Source of the DNA: Minisyncoccota bacterium
Lineage (GTDB): Bacteria; Patescibacteriota; Minisyncoccia; Phycocordibacterales; CAIJYI01
Reading direction: 5' to 3'
NCBI GenBank assembly: GCA_023229825.1
Contig: JALNYN010000023.1
Location: 1-19,980, forward strand
DNA: 19,980 nucleotides
Shown: one piece after another, positions 1 through 6,315 of the stretch
Layout: the number at the start of each line of letters is the position of its first letter
How positions within the stretch are numbered: the first letter of the stretch is position 1
The notes under the pieces: model-generated
What the model was told of the DNA's origin: nothing
The model's input: only the letters and a program-made list of their open reading frames with translations
Databases searched by the model: none
Translations under genes and position numbers: made by a program

Positions 1-60
1 GCGGAAAGCCATTCCTTCAAACTCTCCTTAAAAACTTTGTCTCTTGTGTCCATAGTCATG
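1..60 (-). CDS. N-terminus of an unrecognised protein, cut by the window edge
   Basis: An open frame begins at ATG 60 on the minus strand and stays open to the left edge. It encodes about 20 residues beginning MTMDTRDKVFKESLKEW. A second in-frame ATG lies at 54. The short sequence is charged and amphipathic, with no signal peptide or known motif. No Shine-Dalgarno sequence precedes either ATG. It diverges from the cold-shock gene, so the 60-250 region would carry control signals for both. A chance open frame cannot be excluded with so little sequence. Confidence 0.4.
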
Positions 61-131
61 AGACTACGGTAACCGAATTATGGACTATCCGATAATTTTC
101 GGTAACATTTTCTTTGGCCTATAACGAATTC

Positions 132-159
132 TTGACAAAAAACCCCATTGTAGTATAAT
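132..159 (+). promoter_or_regulatory. Sigma70-type promoter of the cold-shock gene
   Basis: A perfect -35 box TTGACA (132-137) and a perfect -10 box TATAAT (154-159) are separated by 16 bases. Transcription should start near 166, leaving an untranslated leader of about 80 bases before ATG 248. The leader contains AATTGC (175-180) and GCAATT (207-212), which could pair. Long structured leaders are known for cspA-type mRNAs. A thermosensor role here is inference only. Confidence 0.85.
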
Positions 160-247
160 GGACCTACAAATATAAATTGCGTAAAGATCATAGTCGAAGT
201 TATTTTGCAATTCTCTGTTTGTATTTAATCGTTATTCCTCGCAACAA

Positions 248-448
248 ATGCAACAAGGAACAATCGTTCGTATCACTGATCGCGGCTTTGGATTCATCGC
301 CCGCGAAGGCGGAGAGAAAGATATCTTCTTCCACTCCAACGAACTCGAGAACGTACAGTTCTCCGAACTCCGTGAAGGAGACAAGGTGACCTTTGAGGTC
401 GCGCAAGGTCCGAAAGGCCCGAACGCGGTTCACGTCAACAAAGTCTAA
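248..448 (+). CDS. Cold-shock domain (CspA-like) nucleic-acid-binding protein
   Basis: This 66-residue protein spans a single cold-shock domain, a five-stranded OB fold that binds single-stranded RNA or DNA and melts RNA structure in the cytoplasm. RNP1 is visible as RGFGFIAR (about residues 12-19) and RNP2 as DIFFHSNEL (about 25-33). The usual second RNP2 motif residues are conserved as FFH. The length matches the family. A perfect promoter lies upstream and two terminators lie downstream, so it is a single-gene unit, probably highly expressed. The roughly 20 bases before the ATG contain no Shine-Dalgarno match. The fold is certain; whether it is cold-induced or constitutive cannot be told from the sequence. 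Confidence 0.95.
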   Translation: MQQGTIVRITDRGFGFIAREGGEKDIFFHSNELENVQFSELREGDKVTFEVAQGPKGPNAVHVNKV

Positions 449-453
449 CTCAC

Positions 454-490
454 AAAAAAAATAGCCACGCAGCGTGCGTGGCTATTTTTT
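454..490 (+). terminator. Intrinsic terminator of the cold-shock gene
   Basis: ATAGCCACGC (461-470) pairs perfectly with GCGTGGCTAT (476-485) across a 5-base loop. The stem is flanked by an A-run before and a T-run after (486-490). It begins six bases after the stop codon. Confidence 0.9.
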
Positions 491-513
491 GTATCAGGAG
501 ATAGTATCCCCAT

Positions 514-533
514 TCGCCAAGGCTACGGCGGAA
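514..533 (+). repeat. Possible short dispersed hairpin repeat
   Basis: The stretch around CGCCAAGGCTACGGCGG forms a small hairpin (CGCC/GGCG). Similar short GC-rich hairpins are scattered through Parcubacteria genomes as I remember them. Only one copy was noticed in this window, so its repeat nature is inferred. Confidence 0.3.
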
Positions 534-559
534 CAAGTCAGTATCGGGAACGACGAAGT

Positions 560-594
560 AAAAAAGCCGACGGTAGCCCCGTCGGACTTTTTTC
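560..594 (+). terminator. Second intrinsic terminator, before the nuclease gene
   Basis: CCGACGG (567-573) pairs with CCGTCGG (579-585). An A-run precedes the stem and a T-rich run follows it (588-594). No gene lies between this hairpin and the first terminator at 454-490, so it is a back-up terminator or the remnant of a lost gene's end. Confidence 0.75.
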
Positions 595-625
595 TTTTAA
601 CTTTTTACTTTTTTCTCAAATACGA

Positions 626-637
626 TAAAATATACCA
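626..637 (+). promoter_or_regulatory. -10 box placed for a leaderless nuclease mRNA
   Basis: TAAAAT (626-631) ends 6 bases before ATG 638, so transcription should start at or next to the A of the start codon. The -35 region (TTTACT, 604-609) is weak. There is no Shine-Dalgarno sequence. Confidence 0.55.
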
Positions 638-1207
638 ATGAAAGAACGCGTTTCGTTTCCAATATTCTTTGTGCTTGCCTTTTTTGCCGGATTACTTTCG
701 TATCAAGAAGATATTCCGCTTGAATTTAGTTCGCTGTCAGTTTCTGGTAAAACGCAAACATCGAACACTACGATCTCCCCGAACGAATTTTATCACGTCG
801 TGCGCGTGGTTGACGGCGATACTATTGTCGTAAAAATAAACGATAAAAAAGAAATGGTGCGCTTGATCGGAATGAACACGCCTGAAACGGTGGATCCGAG
901 AAAACCTGTCGAATGTTTTGGGAAAGAAGCGGCTGAGGAGGCTAAGAAGATCCTTACAGACAGATCAGTGCGTCTTGAAACGGACCCATCACAGGATCAG
1001 CGAGACAGGTACGGACGTTTGCTCGCTTATGTGTTCCTGCCTGATGGAACGAATTTCAGCAGACTCATGATCGAGACCGGATACGGATATGAATACACCT
1101 ATGATCTGCCATATAAATATCAAACAGAATTCAAGCAAGCGGAAAAAGATGCAAAAGAAAACGATCGCGGCTTATGGGCGAGGAATGTATGCGGCGAAAA
1201 TTTCTAA
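638..1207 (+). CDS. Exported staphylococcal-nuclease-like (thermonuclease) protein
   Basis: This 189-residue protein has an N-terminal hydrophobic segment (about 7-21) that works as signal or membrane anchor, a short linker, and an SNase-like OB-fold domain (about 50-187). Such enzymes cut DNA and RNA with calcium outside the cytoplasm. Matches to the S. aureus enzyme are D61 in VVDGDT (its D21), R75 in VRLIG (its R35), E83 in TPET (its E43) and R127 in DRYGR (its R87). The calcium ligand D40 is replaced by N80. Cys93 and Cys185 could form a disulfide. It is a single gene with a terminator downstream. Scavenging nucleotides from outside DNA would suit a host-dependent cell with poor nucleotide synthesis, but that role is inferred. 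Confidence 0.9.
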   Translation: MKERVSFPIFFVLAFFAGLLSYQEDIPLEFSSLSVSGKTQTSNTTISPNEFYHVVRVVDGDTIVVKINDKKEMVRLIGMNTPETVDPRKPVECFGKEAAEEAKKILTDRSVRLETDPSQDQRDRYGRLLAYVFLPDGTNFSRLMIETGYGYEYTYDLPYKYQTEFKQAEKDAKENDRGLWARNVCGENF

Positions 1208-1239
1208 TATCCGAAGACAAACTTCCGACAATTCAATAT

Positions 1240-1279
1240 AATAAAACAAGCCCCGAAATTCATCGGGGCTTGTTTTATT
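1240..1279. terminator. Bidirectional terminator between convergent genes
   Basis: A 17-base perfect stem (1240-1256 with 1263-1279, core AAGCCCCGA/TCGGGGCTT) closes a 6-base loop. A/T runs on both sides let it work for the nuclease gene and for the leftward surface-protein gene, whose stop codon is at 1281-1283. Confidence 0.9.
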
Positions 1280-1280
1280 A

Positions 1281-4200
1281 TTATTTCATTATCGTATCAT
1301 CCTCATCCATCTCTTCTTCTTTCATGATCCTCCAGGCGTAATATCCTGTCAGAGCAAGCAGTGCGAGAAGCAGTATGGCGAACCAGTAGTTCATGAACAC
1401 GTCGCTTACGGCTCCGTACGCGCCCGCGATCATATTTACCAGTGCTCCTCTGTCGGTGACCGATCCTGAGGTCGTCGCGATCGCCGGTGTCTTTCCGTCG
1501 CCTTTCAACCCATTGATCTCTTCTTCCGTCGTAGTTCCTTGTACCAGTCCACCGTTCTCAACTTCATCTGCCGGGTTAACTATTCCCTGAGCTCTCAACG
1601 CCTCCCAAAGCGCACGATAGGCTCTGACTTCCGCAGACTGCGTTCCGTCTAAAGGAAACGCGGCGCGGCAATAAATTTCGTTAACTTTTTTACGAGTCGT
1701 CAGATAAACATAGCCTCTGGTCGTGTCGCCCCACGGATCAATAACATCCGCCTTGTATTTATCTTGGAAAGCCGAAGCGGCGTTAAAGTCGTCAATGCTG
1801 TAAAATCCCGTGATGGGCAATTTTGCGCCTTCAAATTCATTGAGGAACACCTGAAGTTTCTTTACTTCGATCGGATTATTGTCTGCTCCCAGTTTGATGA
1901 ATTCGCGAAGGTAGTAACATTCTCCAGGAACCTGTACCAATTCTTTTCCTGTGGCACTCAAACTCGAAGTTCGAGAGAGCGGTCGGAAGTAGTAGGTCAA
2001 GCTTGGGTTAAGACCGGTTACTGCAATAGTGTGGCTGGTGACATAAGGAGAAACAGTAAGGGTCGTATTTGAATATCCGTAATTCTGGTCGCCTTGCGGG
2101 AAGGAAGTTATCGATGAAGTTCCGTAAACCACGCGGCTATCAGAAGGAAGATTGGTGGTCCAGCTCACGATCGAGACTCCGGAAACCACACCCTTTTCAA
2201 CTTTTTCATTCGTTATGGTGAGAGTGGGAGTTGGAACAACAGCACCGCCGCCTCCCCCACCTCCTCCACCACCACCCCCGCCTCCGCCCCCGCAGTTGCT
2301 GGTGCATCCCGGATTAGAGATGGTGATACTCTTTGCGGTGTTGCCCGTCGCCCCCTTATCGTCAGTAACTTTGAGCGTGACGGTATAATTATTTGCGGAC
2401 GTATAGGTATGAGATGTCGTTGAAGCGGTCGTCGTCGCAATGACGCCGTCGCCGAAGTTCCATTCATAAAGCACGATCGTTCCGTCGAGGTCATAGGAAG
2501 CAATTCCATTATTCGTGATCGATACTCCGGTATTGGCAGAGGTCGGATCTAACGTGAGAACGGCAACAGGTGCGGAATTCTCATCATCGATATTCGGATC
2601 GTACGGCTTTTCAGGATCCCCTCCGGTGTGGCAGGCAGGATCGGCAGAGTCAATTTTTCCGTCGCCGTCGTTATCCAATCCGTCGGAACATTGCGGATGT
2701 ACGGGGGCAACATTTATTTGGATAGTCGTGGTGGCGGTGTTGCTGATCTGTCCGTCATTATCGGTAACTTTAAGAGTTACGTTATAGGTGCTCGTTACGG
2801 TGAAGGTGTGAACGGTAGTAGACGCGGTTGTAGTGGTGCTTACGCCGTCTCCAAAATTCCATACGTAGCTCACGATGGTACCGTCCGTATCAAAAGAAGC
2901 TTTGCCGTCAAAAGTAACAGAAGTATTCTGGCTGGCAGTTGCAGGGCCTGAAATAACAGCGACCGGTGCGGAATTTTCATCGTCATCATCAGGATTCTGA
3001 CATCCGGAATCATCAGGATGATCAATATCTCCATCACCGTCATTATCCACATCGTCTGAACATTCAGGCGGGGTCGGAGGAACTCGTATCTCTACAACAT
3101 GAGTATCCCATTCGCTTTCTGCGCCTTCGTCATCGGTAACCTGAAGCGCTACGGTATAGGTTCCGATAGATGCAAAAGTGTGCACGGTGGTATCGGTTGT
3201 CGTGGTTGCATATACGCCGCCTCCAAAATTCCAGACGTAAAGGACAATTTCTCCATCGGCATCGACTGAATCGCTTCCGTCGAAAGTTACCGGAGTGTTT
3301 CGGCTCGCGGTGTCAGGGCCATTAATTATTGCCTCAGGAACAGCATTCTCATCGTCATCTTCCGGGCAATCACAACCGGGATCATCAGGGTGATCAATAT
3401 CACCGTCATGGTCGTTATCGATCCCATCATCGCACTCAGGGTGCGCAGGAGGGACTGTTATTTCAATAACATGAGTATCCCAATCGCTTTTTGCGCCATC
3501 ATCATCGGTAACCTGAAGCGCTACAGTATAGGTTCCGGCAGCTGCAAAAGTGTGCACGGTAGTATCGGCCGTCGTAGTTGCATATACGCCGCCTCCAAAA
3601 TTCCAGACGTAAAGGACAATTTCACCATCGGAATCAGTGGAATCGCTTCCATCGAAAGTTACCGGGGTGTTTTGGCTGGCGGTGTCAGGACCGTCGATAA
3701 CAGCTTCCGGGGCTTGGTTCACAGGGGTTACCGCGGCAAGTTTATTAAAAGCGACGCAATAATAAGTATTTCCGTCGTTGAGACCTGAAATATAGTCCCA
3801 GTTATCATAATTAAGAACGTCGTTGTGACAGTATAATTCAGCACTCACATTATTTGCGTTGGTCTTATGAGTCTGATCATAAGTAAACGGAATGTATCCA
3901 TTTTTAAGAACTTCACGAACCCAGATCTGCTGATGTGCCGCGCTTATAGCGGCGCTAACAGTGGCTTTTCCTTGAGTATCGGTAGGGCCAAAGGTATTCC
4001 ATCCGTCTCCGGCAACACCGATCACATCGCGTCCGACATCATTTGCTTCGCCATTGTAACCCCATTCAAACTGCCATCCGGAGGTCAGGTGACATCCCGG
4101 GTGAGAAGCAACATAGTCCGTCGCGGTGGTTGACGTAATATTCGAACCGCCATTTCCCCAATTCGGCAGATCACTTTCGCTATCGCAGACAATTTTAGTC

Positions 4201-5069
4201 GCAACGATATTGATGGAGTGATCGATCACAGGCCTATCTGTAACGGTTATAACCGCCGTATCGGTGGAATATGCGTCGTCATCGTCGGTAACTCTGAGAG
4301 TTACGGTGTATGTACCAGCTGTAGTGAAAACATGGCTCGCATTTACGGTCGTGCCGGTAGTTGAATCTCCAAAATTCCATTCATAAAGGACAATTGTACC
4401 ATCGGAATCAGTAGAGTCGCTTCCATCAAGGACAACTGAGTCACCAGTAAAGGACGTTTTGTCTAAACCGGCATCCGCCACCGGCGGAACATTAGCTGCT
4501 TCGCATGCGTTACTTATAGAAGTAACGACAGGAGTGCCTGTCACCCAGTTCCAATGATATTCATTGGAACTTGCGCGAACAGTATTTGAAACAGTATAGT
4601 CGCCACACGTAGCCGGTTCCTTTACTTTTGCAACTACGTTAATGGTGCCGGATTCTTGCGGATCCATTTCATTGCCATTCCATGAATGTATATTCTCGTA
4701 TGTTGCGCCATAATAACCATCATTGAAGTTCGAGGAGTGGGTTTCACTCACAAACTCAACACCGGGGTCCAGCATGTCTTGGATCTTAACGCCGCCGCCC
4801 GTGCAGTCGGCTGTACCCGTATTGGAAACAGTTATGTGATAGGTGATGTTATCACCCGGTTCCACTTCGGTTTGCTCGGTTGAATTTTCGAGCGTTAAAA
4901 TACATTCCCCAGCAGGGGTGTAATCGTGGTCATCATCATGGTCGTGTGCCAAGATGTTTGTCGCAGGAAAGATAGTCAACAGTGCAACGATAAAACCGAT
5001 CAGCACAGTGCCTTTCGTTGTTGAAACATTGAGTTCTTTATTTATTCTGGTGCCCATAAAGTAATTCAT
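1281..5069 (-). CDS. Large PKD-repeat cell-surface protein anchored at both ends
   Basis: The 1262 residues contain, in order: a signal or anchor helix (about 19-40); a His/Asp-rich patch (42-49); a DUF11-like beta domain (55-190) with PGDNITYHITVSNTG; five PKD domains (about 195-277, 452-541, 577-665, 700-790, 832-918) with the WNFGDG-type core; an unrecognised Cys-containing domain (282-448); Asp-rich spacers (about 546-573, 670-698, 793-830) of the DGIDNDxDGxID type that probably bind calcium; a run of 16 glycines (927-942); a fibronectin-III-like domain (about 948-1035); a peptidoglycan-binding-like domain (about 1045-1125); and a C-terminal helix (about 1225-1247) with an acidic tail. 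PKD modules usually mediate adhesion or sugar binding. I infer an adhesin or surface-layer-like protein. The gene stands alone with its own promoter. Confidence 0.85.
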   Translation of the reverse strand: MNYFMGTRINKELNVSTTKGTVLIGFIVALLTIFPATNILAHDHDDDHDYTPAGECILTLENSTEQTEVEPGDNITYHITVSNTGTADCTGGGVKIQDMLDPGVEFVSETHSSNFNDGYYGATYENIHSWNGNEMDPQESGTINVVAKVKEPATCGDYTVSNTVRASSNEYHWNWVTGTPVVTSISNACEAANVPPVADAGLDKTSFTGDSVVLDGSDSTDSDGTIVLYEWNFGDSTTGTTVNASHVFTTAGTYTVTLRVTDDDDAYSTDTAVITVTDRPVIDHSINIVATKIVCDSESDLPNWGNGGSNITSTTATDYVASHPGCHLTSGWQFEWGYNGEANDVGRDVIGVAGDGWNTFGPTDTQGKATVSAAISAAHQQIWVREVLKNGYIPFTYDQTHKTNANNVSAELYCHNDVLNYDNWDYISGLNDGNTYYCVAFNKLAAVTPVNQAPEAVIDGPDTASQNTPVTFDGSDSTDSDGEIVLYVWNFGGGVYATTTADTTVHTFAAAGTYTVALQVTDDDGAKSDWDTHVIEITVPPAHPECDDGIDNDHDGDIDHPDDPGCDCPEDDDENAVPEAIINGPDTASRNTPVTFDGSDSVDADGEIVLYVWNFGGGVYATTTTDTTVHTFASIGTYTVALQVTDDEGAESEWDTHVVEIRVPPTPPECSDDVDNDGDGDIDHPDDSGCQNPDDDDENSAPVAVISGPATASQNTSVTFDGKASFDTDGTIVSYVWNFGDGVSTTTTASTTVHTFTVTSTYNVTLKVTDNDGQISNTATTTIQINVAPVHPQCSDGLDNDGDGKIDSADPACHTGGDPEKPYDPNIDDENSAPVAVLTLDPTSANTGVSITNNGIASYDLDGTIVLYEWNFGDGVIATTTASTTSHTYTSANNYTVTLKVTDDKGATGNTAKSITISNPGCTSNCGGGGGGGGGGGGGGGGAVVPTPTLTITNEKVEKGVVSGVSIVSWTTNLPSDSRVVYGTSSITSFPQGDQNYGYSNTTLTVSPYVTSHTIAVTGLNPSLTYYFRPLSRTSSLSATGKELVQVPGECYYLREFIKLGADNNPIEVKKLQVFLNEFEGAKLPITGFYSIDDFNAASAFQDKYKADVIDPWGDTTRGYVYLTTRKKVNEIYCRAAFPLDGTQSAEVRAYRALWEALRAQGIVNPADEVENGGLVQGTTTEEEINGLKGDGKTPAIATTSGSVTDRGALVNMIAGAYGAVSDVFMNYWFAILLLALLALTGYYAWRIMKEEEMDEDDTIMK
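3096..3320. repeat. Near-identical PKD module repeat, copy 1
   Basis: This 225-base stretch matches 3468-3692 at most positions by eye, with an offset of exactly 372 bases (124 codons). It encodes the core of the third PKD domain. The unit is one PKD domain plus one Asp-rich spacer. High DNA similarity inside a gene whose other PKD domains have diverged points to recent duplication or gene conversion. Confidence 0.8.
3468..3692. repeat. Near-identical PKD module repeat, copy 2
   Basis: Partner of 3096-3320, in the same orientation. It encodes the core of the second PKD domain. Differences are mostly single bases, many of them synonymous. Confidence 0.8.
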
Positions 5070-5089
5070 TATTAATTTCTTTTTAACTT

Positions 5090-5117
5090 ACTATACACGA
5101 AAACTTAATCTTGTAAA
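5090..5117 (-). promoter_or_regulatory. Promoter of the PKD surface-protein gene
   Basis: On the minus strand TTTACA (5117-5112) and TATAGT (5095-5090) are separated by 16 bases. The start would be near 5083, giving a leader of about 13 bases with only a weak purine stretch before ATG 5069. Confidence 0.6.
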
Positions 5118-5174
5118 ATGAATATTTCATTAAGGATATTTTTAGCATTATATACCATATAACAACATTTGTAA

Positions 5175-5288
5175 AGGGTTATGACAAGAAAAATAACCCT
5201 AGTTTAAAGGACATTTTAAAAATCTAATACGCTCTTTATTCTATGCATATTTTGGTATAAGACAGAAATATTCTCAAATGTCTTATAC
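5175..5288. repeat. Two inverted repeats in the gap between surface-protein and gamma-domain genes
   Basis: The gap 5070-5357 has no gene. AGGGTTAT (5175-5182) pairs with ATAACCCT (5193-5200), and GTATAAGACA (5255-5264) pairs with TGTCTTATAC (5279-5288). Neither is followed by a T-run, and both lie upstream of the surface-protein promoter. They could be operator sites or hairpins of no function. Confidence 0.4.
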
Positions 5289-5315
5289 TTGTCTTTTAGA
5301 TTCATGAGGACTGCA

Positions 5316-5350
5316 TAAAAAACAAAAAAGAGGCATTACCGCCTCTTTTC
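5316..5350 (-). terminator. Terminator of the FtsK-gamma-like gene
   Basis: On the minus strand AAAAGAGGC (5349-5341) pairs with GCCTCTTTT (5334-5326) across a 6-base loop and is followed by a T-rich run (5325-5316). It lies directly after the stop codon at 5358. Confidence 0.85.
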
Positions 5351-5357
5351 TAAAAAT

Positions 5358-5861
5358 TTATGCTTGATCTTCTTCTCCCTTCTCTTTAGTTTTTTTGCTT
5401 TTGCGTTTCGTTATCGGTTCTATGGTTTTATGAAGAAGATGCGAAGCCTTCGCGTAACGCGCACCCAGCTTTCTTTCAAATGAAACAGGTAATACTTCTC
5501 TTTCCTTTTTTCCTTTCGATGGTCCGATCACTCCTCTTTCTTCGAGCATCGTCAAAAGTGCCGCCGCATGAGCATCACCGATCCCTAATAGTTTCTGTAA
5601 AGACGACGCAGAGACTTTTCCGATCTTAATGGAGAGCTCCTTTGCATTTTCGTATTCAGCTTCCAGCATTCGGCGAGCGACCGGAAACGCCGATCTCTCA
5701 AGAGGGCGAGAATTCGACAGACGGTCGATTTTTGTCTCAATAATATGAAGCGTCATCGTCAGGTCTGAATGTATCGAATCTTGTTTCTTGGCAAGAAGTT
5801 TTAGCCGCTCGTTCATATCCTCAATCATAGCAATGACCTCTTCGTTTTCATTTAATTTCAT
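5358..5861 (-). CDS. Coiled-coil protein with a stand-alone FtsK-gamma-like winged helix
   Basis: Residues 1-50 are predicted coiled coil. Residues about 68-125 resemble the FtsK/SpoIIIE gamma domain, the winged helix that reads KOPS-type DNA signals and contacts XerD. The matching pattern runs from KVSASSLQKLLGIGDAHAA through LLTMLEERGVIGP to KEREVLP, where family members have a helix-turn-helix, a second helix and a terminal REVL. The Lys-rich C-terminus (about 148-163) may bind DNA nonspecifically. The FtsK motor (Walker A/B) is absent, so this is not a truncated translocase read from its start. A role as DNA-binding or chromosome-organising factor is inferred. The -10 box lies 7 bases before the ATG; an AGG in that gap could act as a weak ribosome site. 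Confidence 0.75.
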   Translation of the reverse strand: MKLNENEEVIAMIEDMNERLKLLAKKQDSIHSDLTMTLHIIETKIDRLSNSRPLERSAFPVARRMLEAEYENAKELSIKIGKVSASSLQKLLGIGDAHAAALLTMLEERGVIGPSKGKKEREVLPVSFERKLGARYAKASHLLHKTIEPITKRKSKKTKEKGEEDQA

Positions 5862-5868
5862 AAGACCT

Positions 5869-5874
5869 ATTATA
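5869..5874 (-). promoter_or_regulatory. -10 box placed for a leaderless mRNA
   Basis: TATAAT on the minus strand (5874-5869) is followed by exactly 7 bases and then ATG 5861. The -35 region near 5891-5896 (TTTGTT) is weak. Confidence 0.6.
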
Positions 5875-5930
5875 GTACAAATTTAAAAAAAACAAAGCGC
5901 GCGGACGCATTGGTCAAAAATCGTTCCATA

Positions 5931-5959
5931 TTGAATTAATTCAAATTTTATAGTAGTAT
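5931..5959 (+). promoter_or_regulatory. Promoter of tRNA-Ala
   Basis: TTGAAT (5931-5936) and TAGTAT (5954-5959) are 17 bases apart, predicting a start near 5966, about 20 bases before the tRNA. The -35 box is the left half of a perfect 14-base palindrome, TTGAATTAATTCAA (5931-5944), which could be an operator or just chance in AT-rich DNA. Confidence 0.55.
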
Positions 5960-5986
5960 ATGCTGATAGAAAAGAGGAGTATTTGA

Positions 5987-6060
5987 GGGCCCTTAGCTCA
6001 TCTGGCTAGAGCACCGGTTTTGCACTCCGGAGGCAAGCGGTTCGAGTCCGCTAGGGTCCA
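5987..6060 (+). tRNA. tRNA-Ala, anticodon UGC
   Basis: The 74 bases fold as a cloverleaf. The acceptor GGGCCCT pairs with AGGGTCC and holds the G3-U70 wobble that marks alanine tRNAs. The D stem is GCTC/GAGC. The anticodon loop is 6019-6025 with TGC at 6021-6023, and the T arm is AGCGG-TTCGAGT-CCGCT. The last base of the anticodon stem (T6018 with T6026) is a mismatch. CCA is not encoded; A6060 is the discriminator and CAACA follows, so CCA must be added after transcription. Confidence 0.95.
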
Positions 6061-6061
6061 C
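6042..6061 (+). repeat. tRNA-Ala 3' end, copy 1 of a 20-base direct repeat
   Basis: The stretch from TCGAGTCCGC to the tRNA end plus one base recurs exactly at 6220-6239. Repeats of a tRNA 3' end are the usual trace of site-specific integration (attL/attR) or of partial tRNA duplication. Confidence 0.8.
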
Positions 6062-6063
6062 AA

Positions 6064-6092
6064 CAAAATCGTCCCGTAGGGCGATTTTTTTG
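6064..6092 (+). terminator. Terminator after tRNA-Ala
   Basis: AAAATCG (6065-6071) and CCC (6073-6075) pair with GGG (6079-6081) and CGATTTT (6082-6088), with one bulged T, followed by more T bases (6089-6091). Confidence 0.85.
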
Positions 6093-6102
6093 CGGAACAT
6101 AA

Positions 6103-6210
6103 GCGAGAGAACTGCTTCTCTCGCGTGCGTACTCGAACGGTCGGAGGAGCCATGCCCCTCGCAGGGCAGGCGAGACGGGGTAGCGAAAAATTTTTGCCGC
6201 ACAAAAATTT
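6103..6210 (+). other. Hairpin cluster between the two tRNA 3'-end copies
   Basis: This stretch has no plausible gene and holds three stem-loops: GCGAGAGAA/TTCTCTCGC (6103-6111 with 6116-6124), CTCGC/GCGAG (6158-6162 with 6170-6174), and AAATTTTTG/CAAAAATTT (6188-6196 with 6202-6210). Open frames across it on the minus strand only read through the tRNA complement. It could be a non-coding RNA, a short repeat element, or the residue of an integrated element. Confidence 0.45.
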
Positions 6211-6219
6211 ATTCGTGAC

Positions 6220-6239
6220 TCGAGTCCGCTAGGGTCCAC
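6220..6239 (+). repeat. tRNA-Ala 3' end, copy 2 of the direct repeat
   Basis: Exact second copy of 6042-6061, 178 bases downstream in the same orientation. The sequence before it does not match the rest of the tRNA, so this is only a 3' fragment. Confidence 0.8.
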
Positions 6240-6250
6240 TCTGATAGAAT

Positions 6251-6278
6251 CAGGCACCGAAAAGGTGTCTTTTTCTTT
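6251..6278 (+). terminator. Terminator-like hairpin after the second tRNA fragment
   Basis: GGCACC (6253-6258) pairs with GGTGTC (6264-6269, one G-U) and is followed by a T-rich run. It lies just before the promoter of the gene at 6316. Confidence 0.6.
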
Positions 6279-6281
6279 GCG

Positions 6282-6309
6282 TTGACTCTATAATGCATTA
6301 CGATAAAAT
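6282..6309 (+). promoter_or_regulatory. Promoter for a leaderless small coiled-coil gene
   Basis: TTGACT (6282-6287) and TAAAAT (6304-6309) are 16 bases apart. The -10 box ends 6 bases before ATG 6316, so the start falls on the start codon. Confidence 0.65.
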
Positions 6310-6315
6310 ACAGAT

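Noticed and set aside
61..130. Imperfect repeats around GGTAACCG and CGGTAAC upstream of the cold-shock promoter
   Set aside because: Mismatches are too many to call an operator from a single copy.
2152..2388. Plus-strand frame with a long proline run
   Set aside because: The prolines are the complement of the glycine codons of the PKD protein; no independent start signals.
5993..6257. Three overlapping minus-strand frames of 68-69 codons across the tRNA and hairpin interval
   Set aside because: They read the complement of tRNA-Ala and of the hairpins, a well-known source of false proteins.
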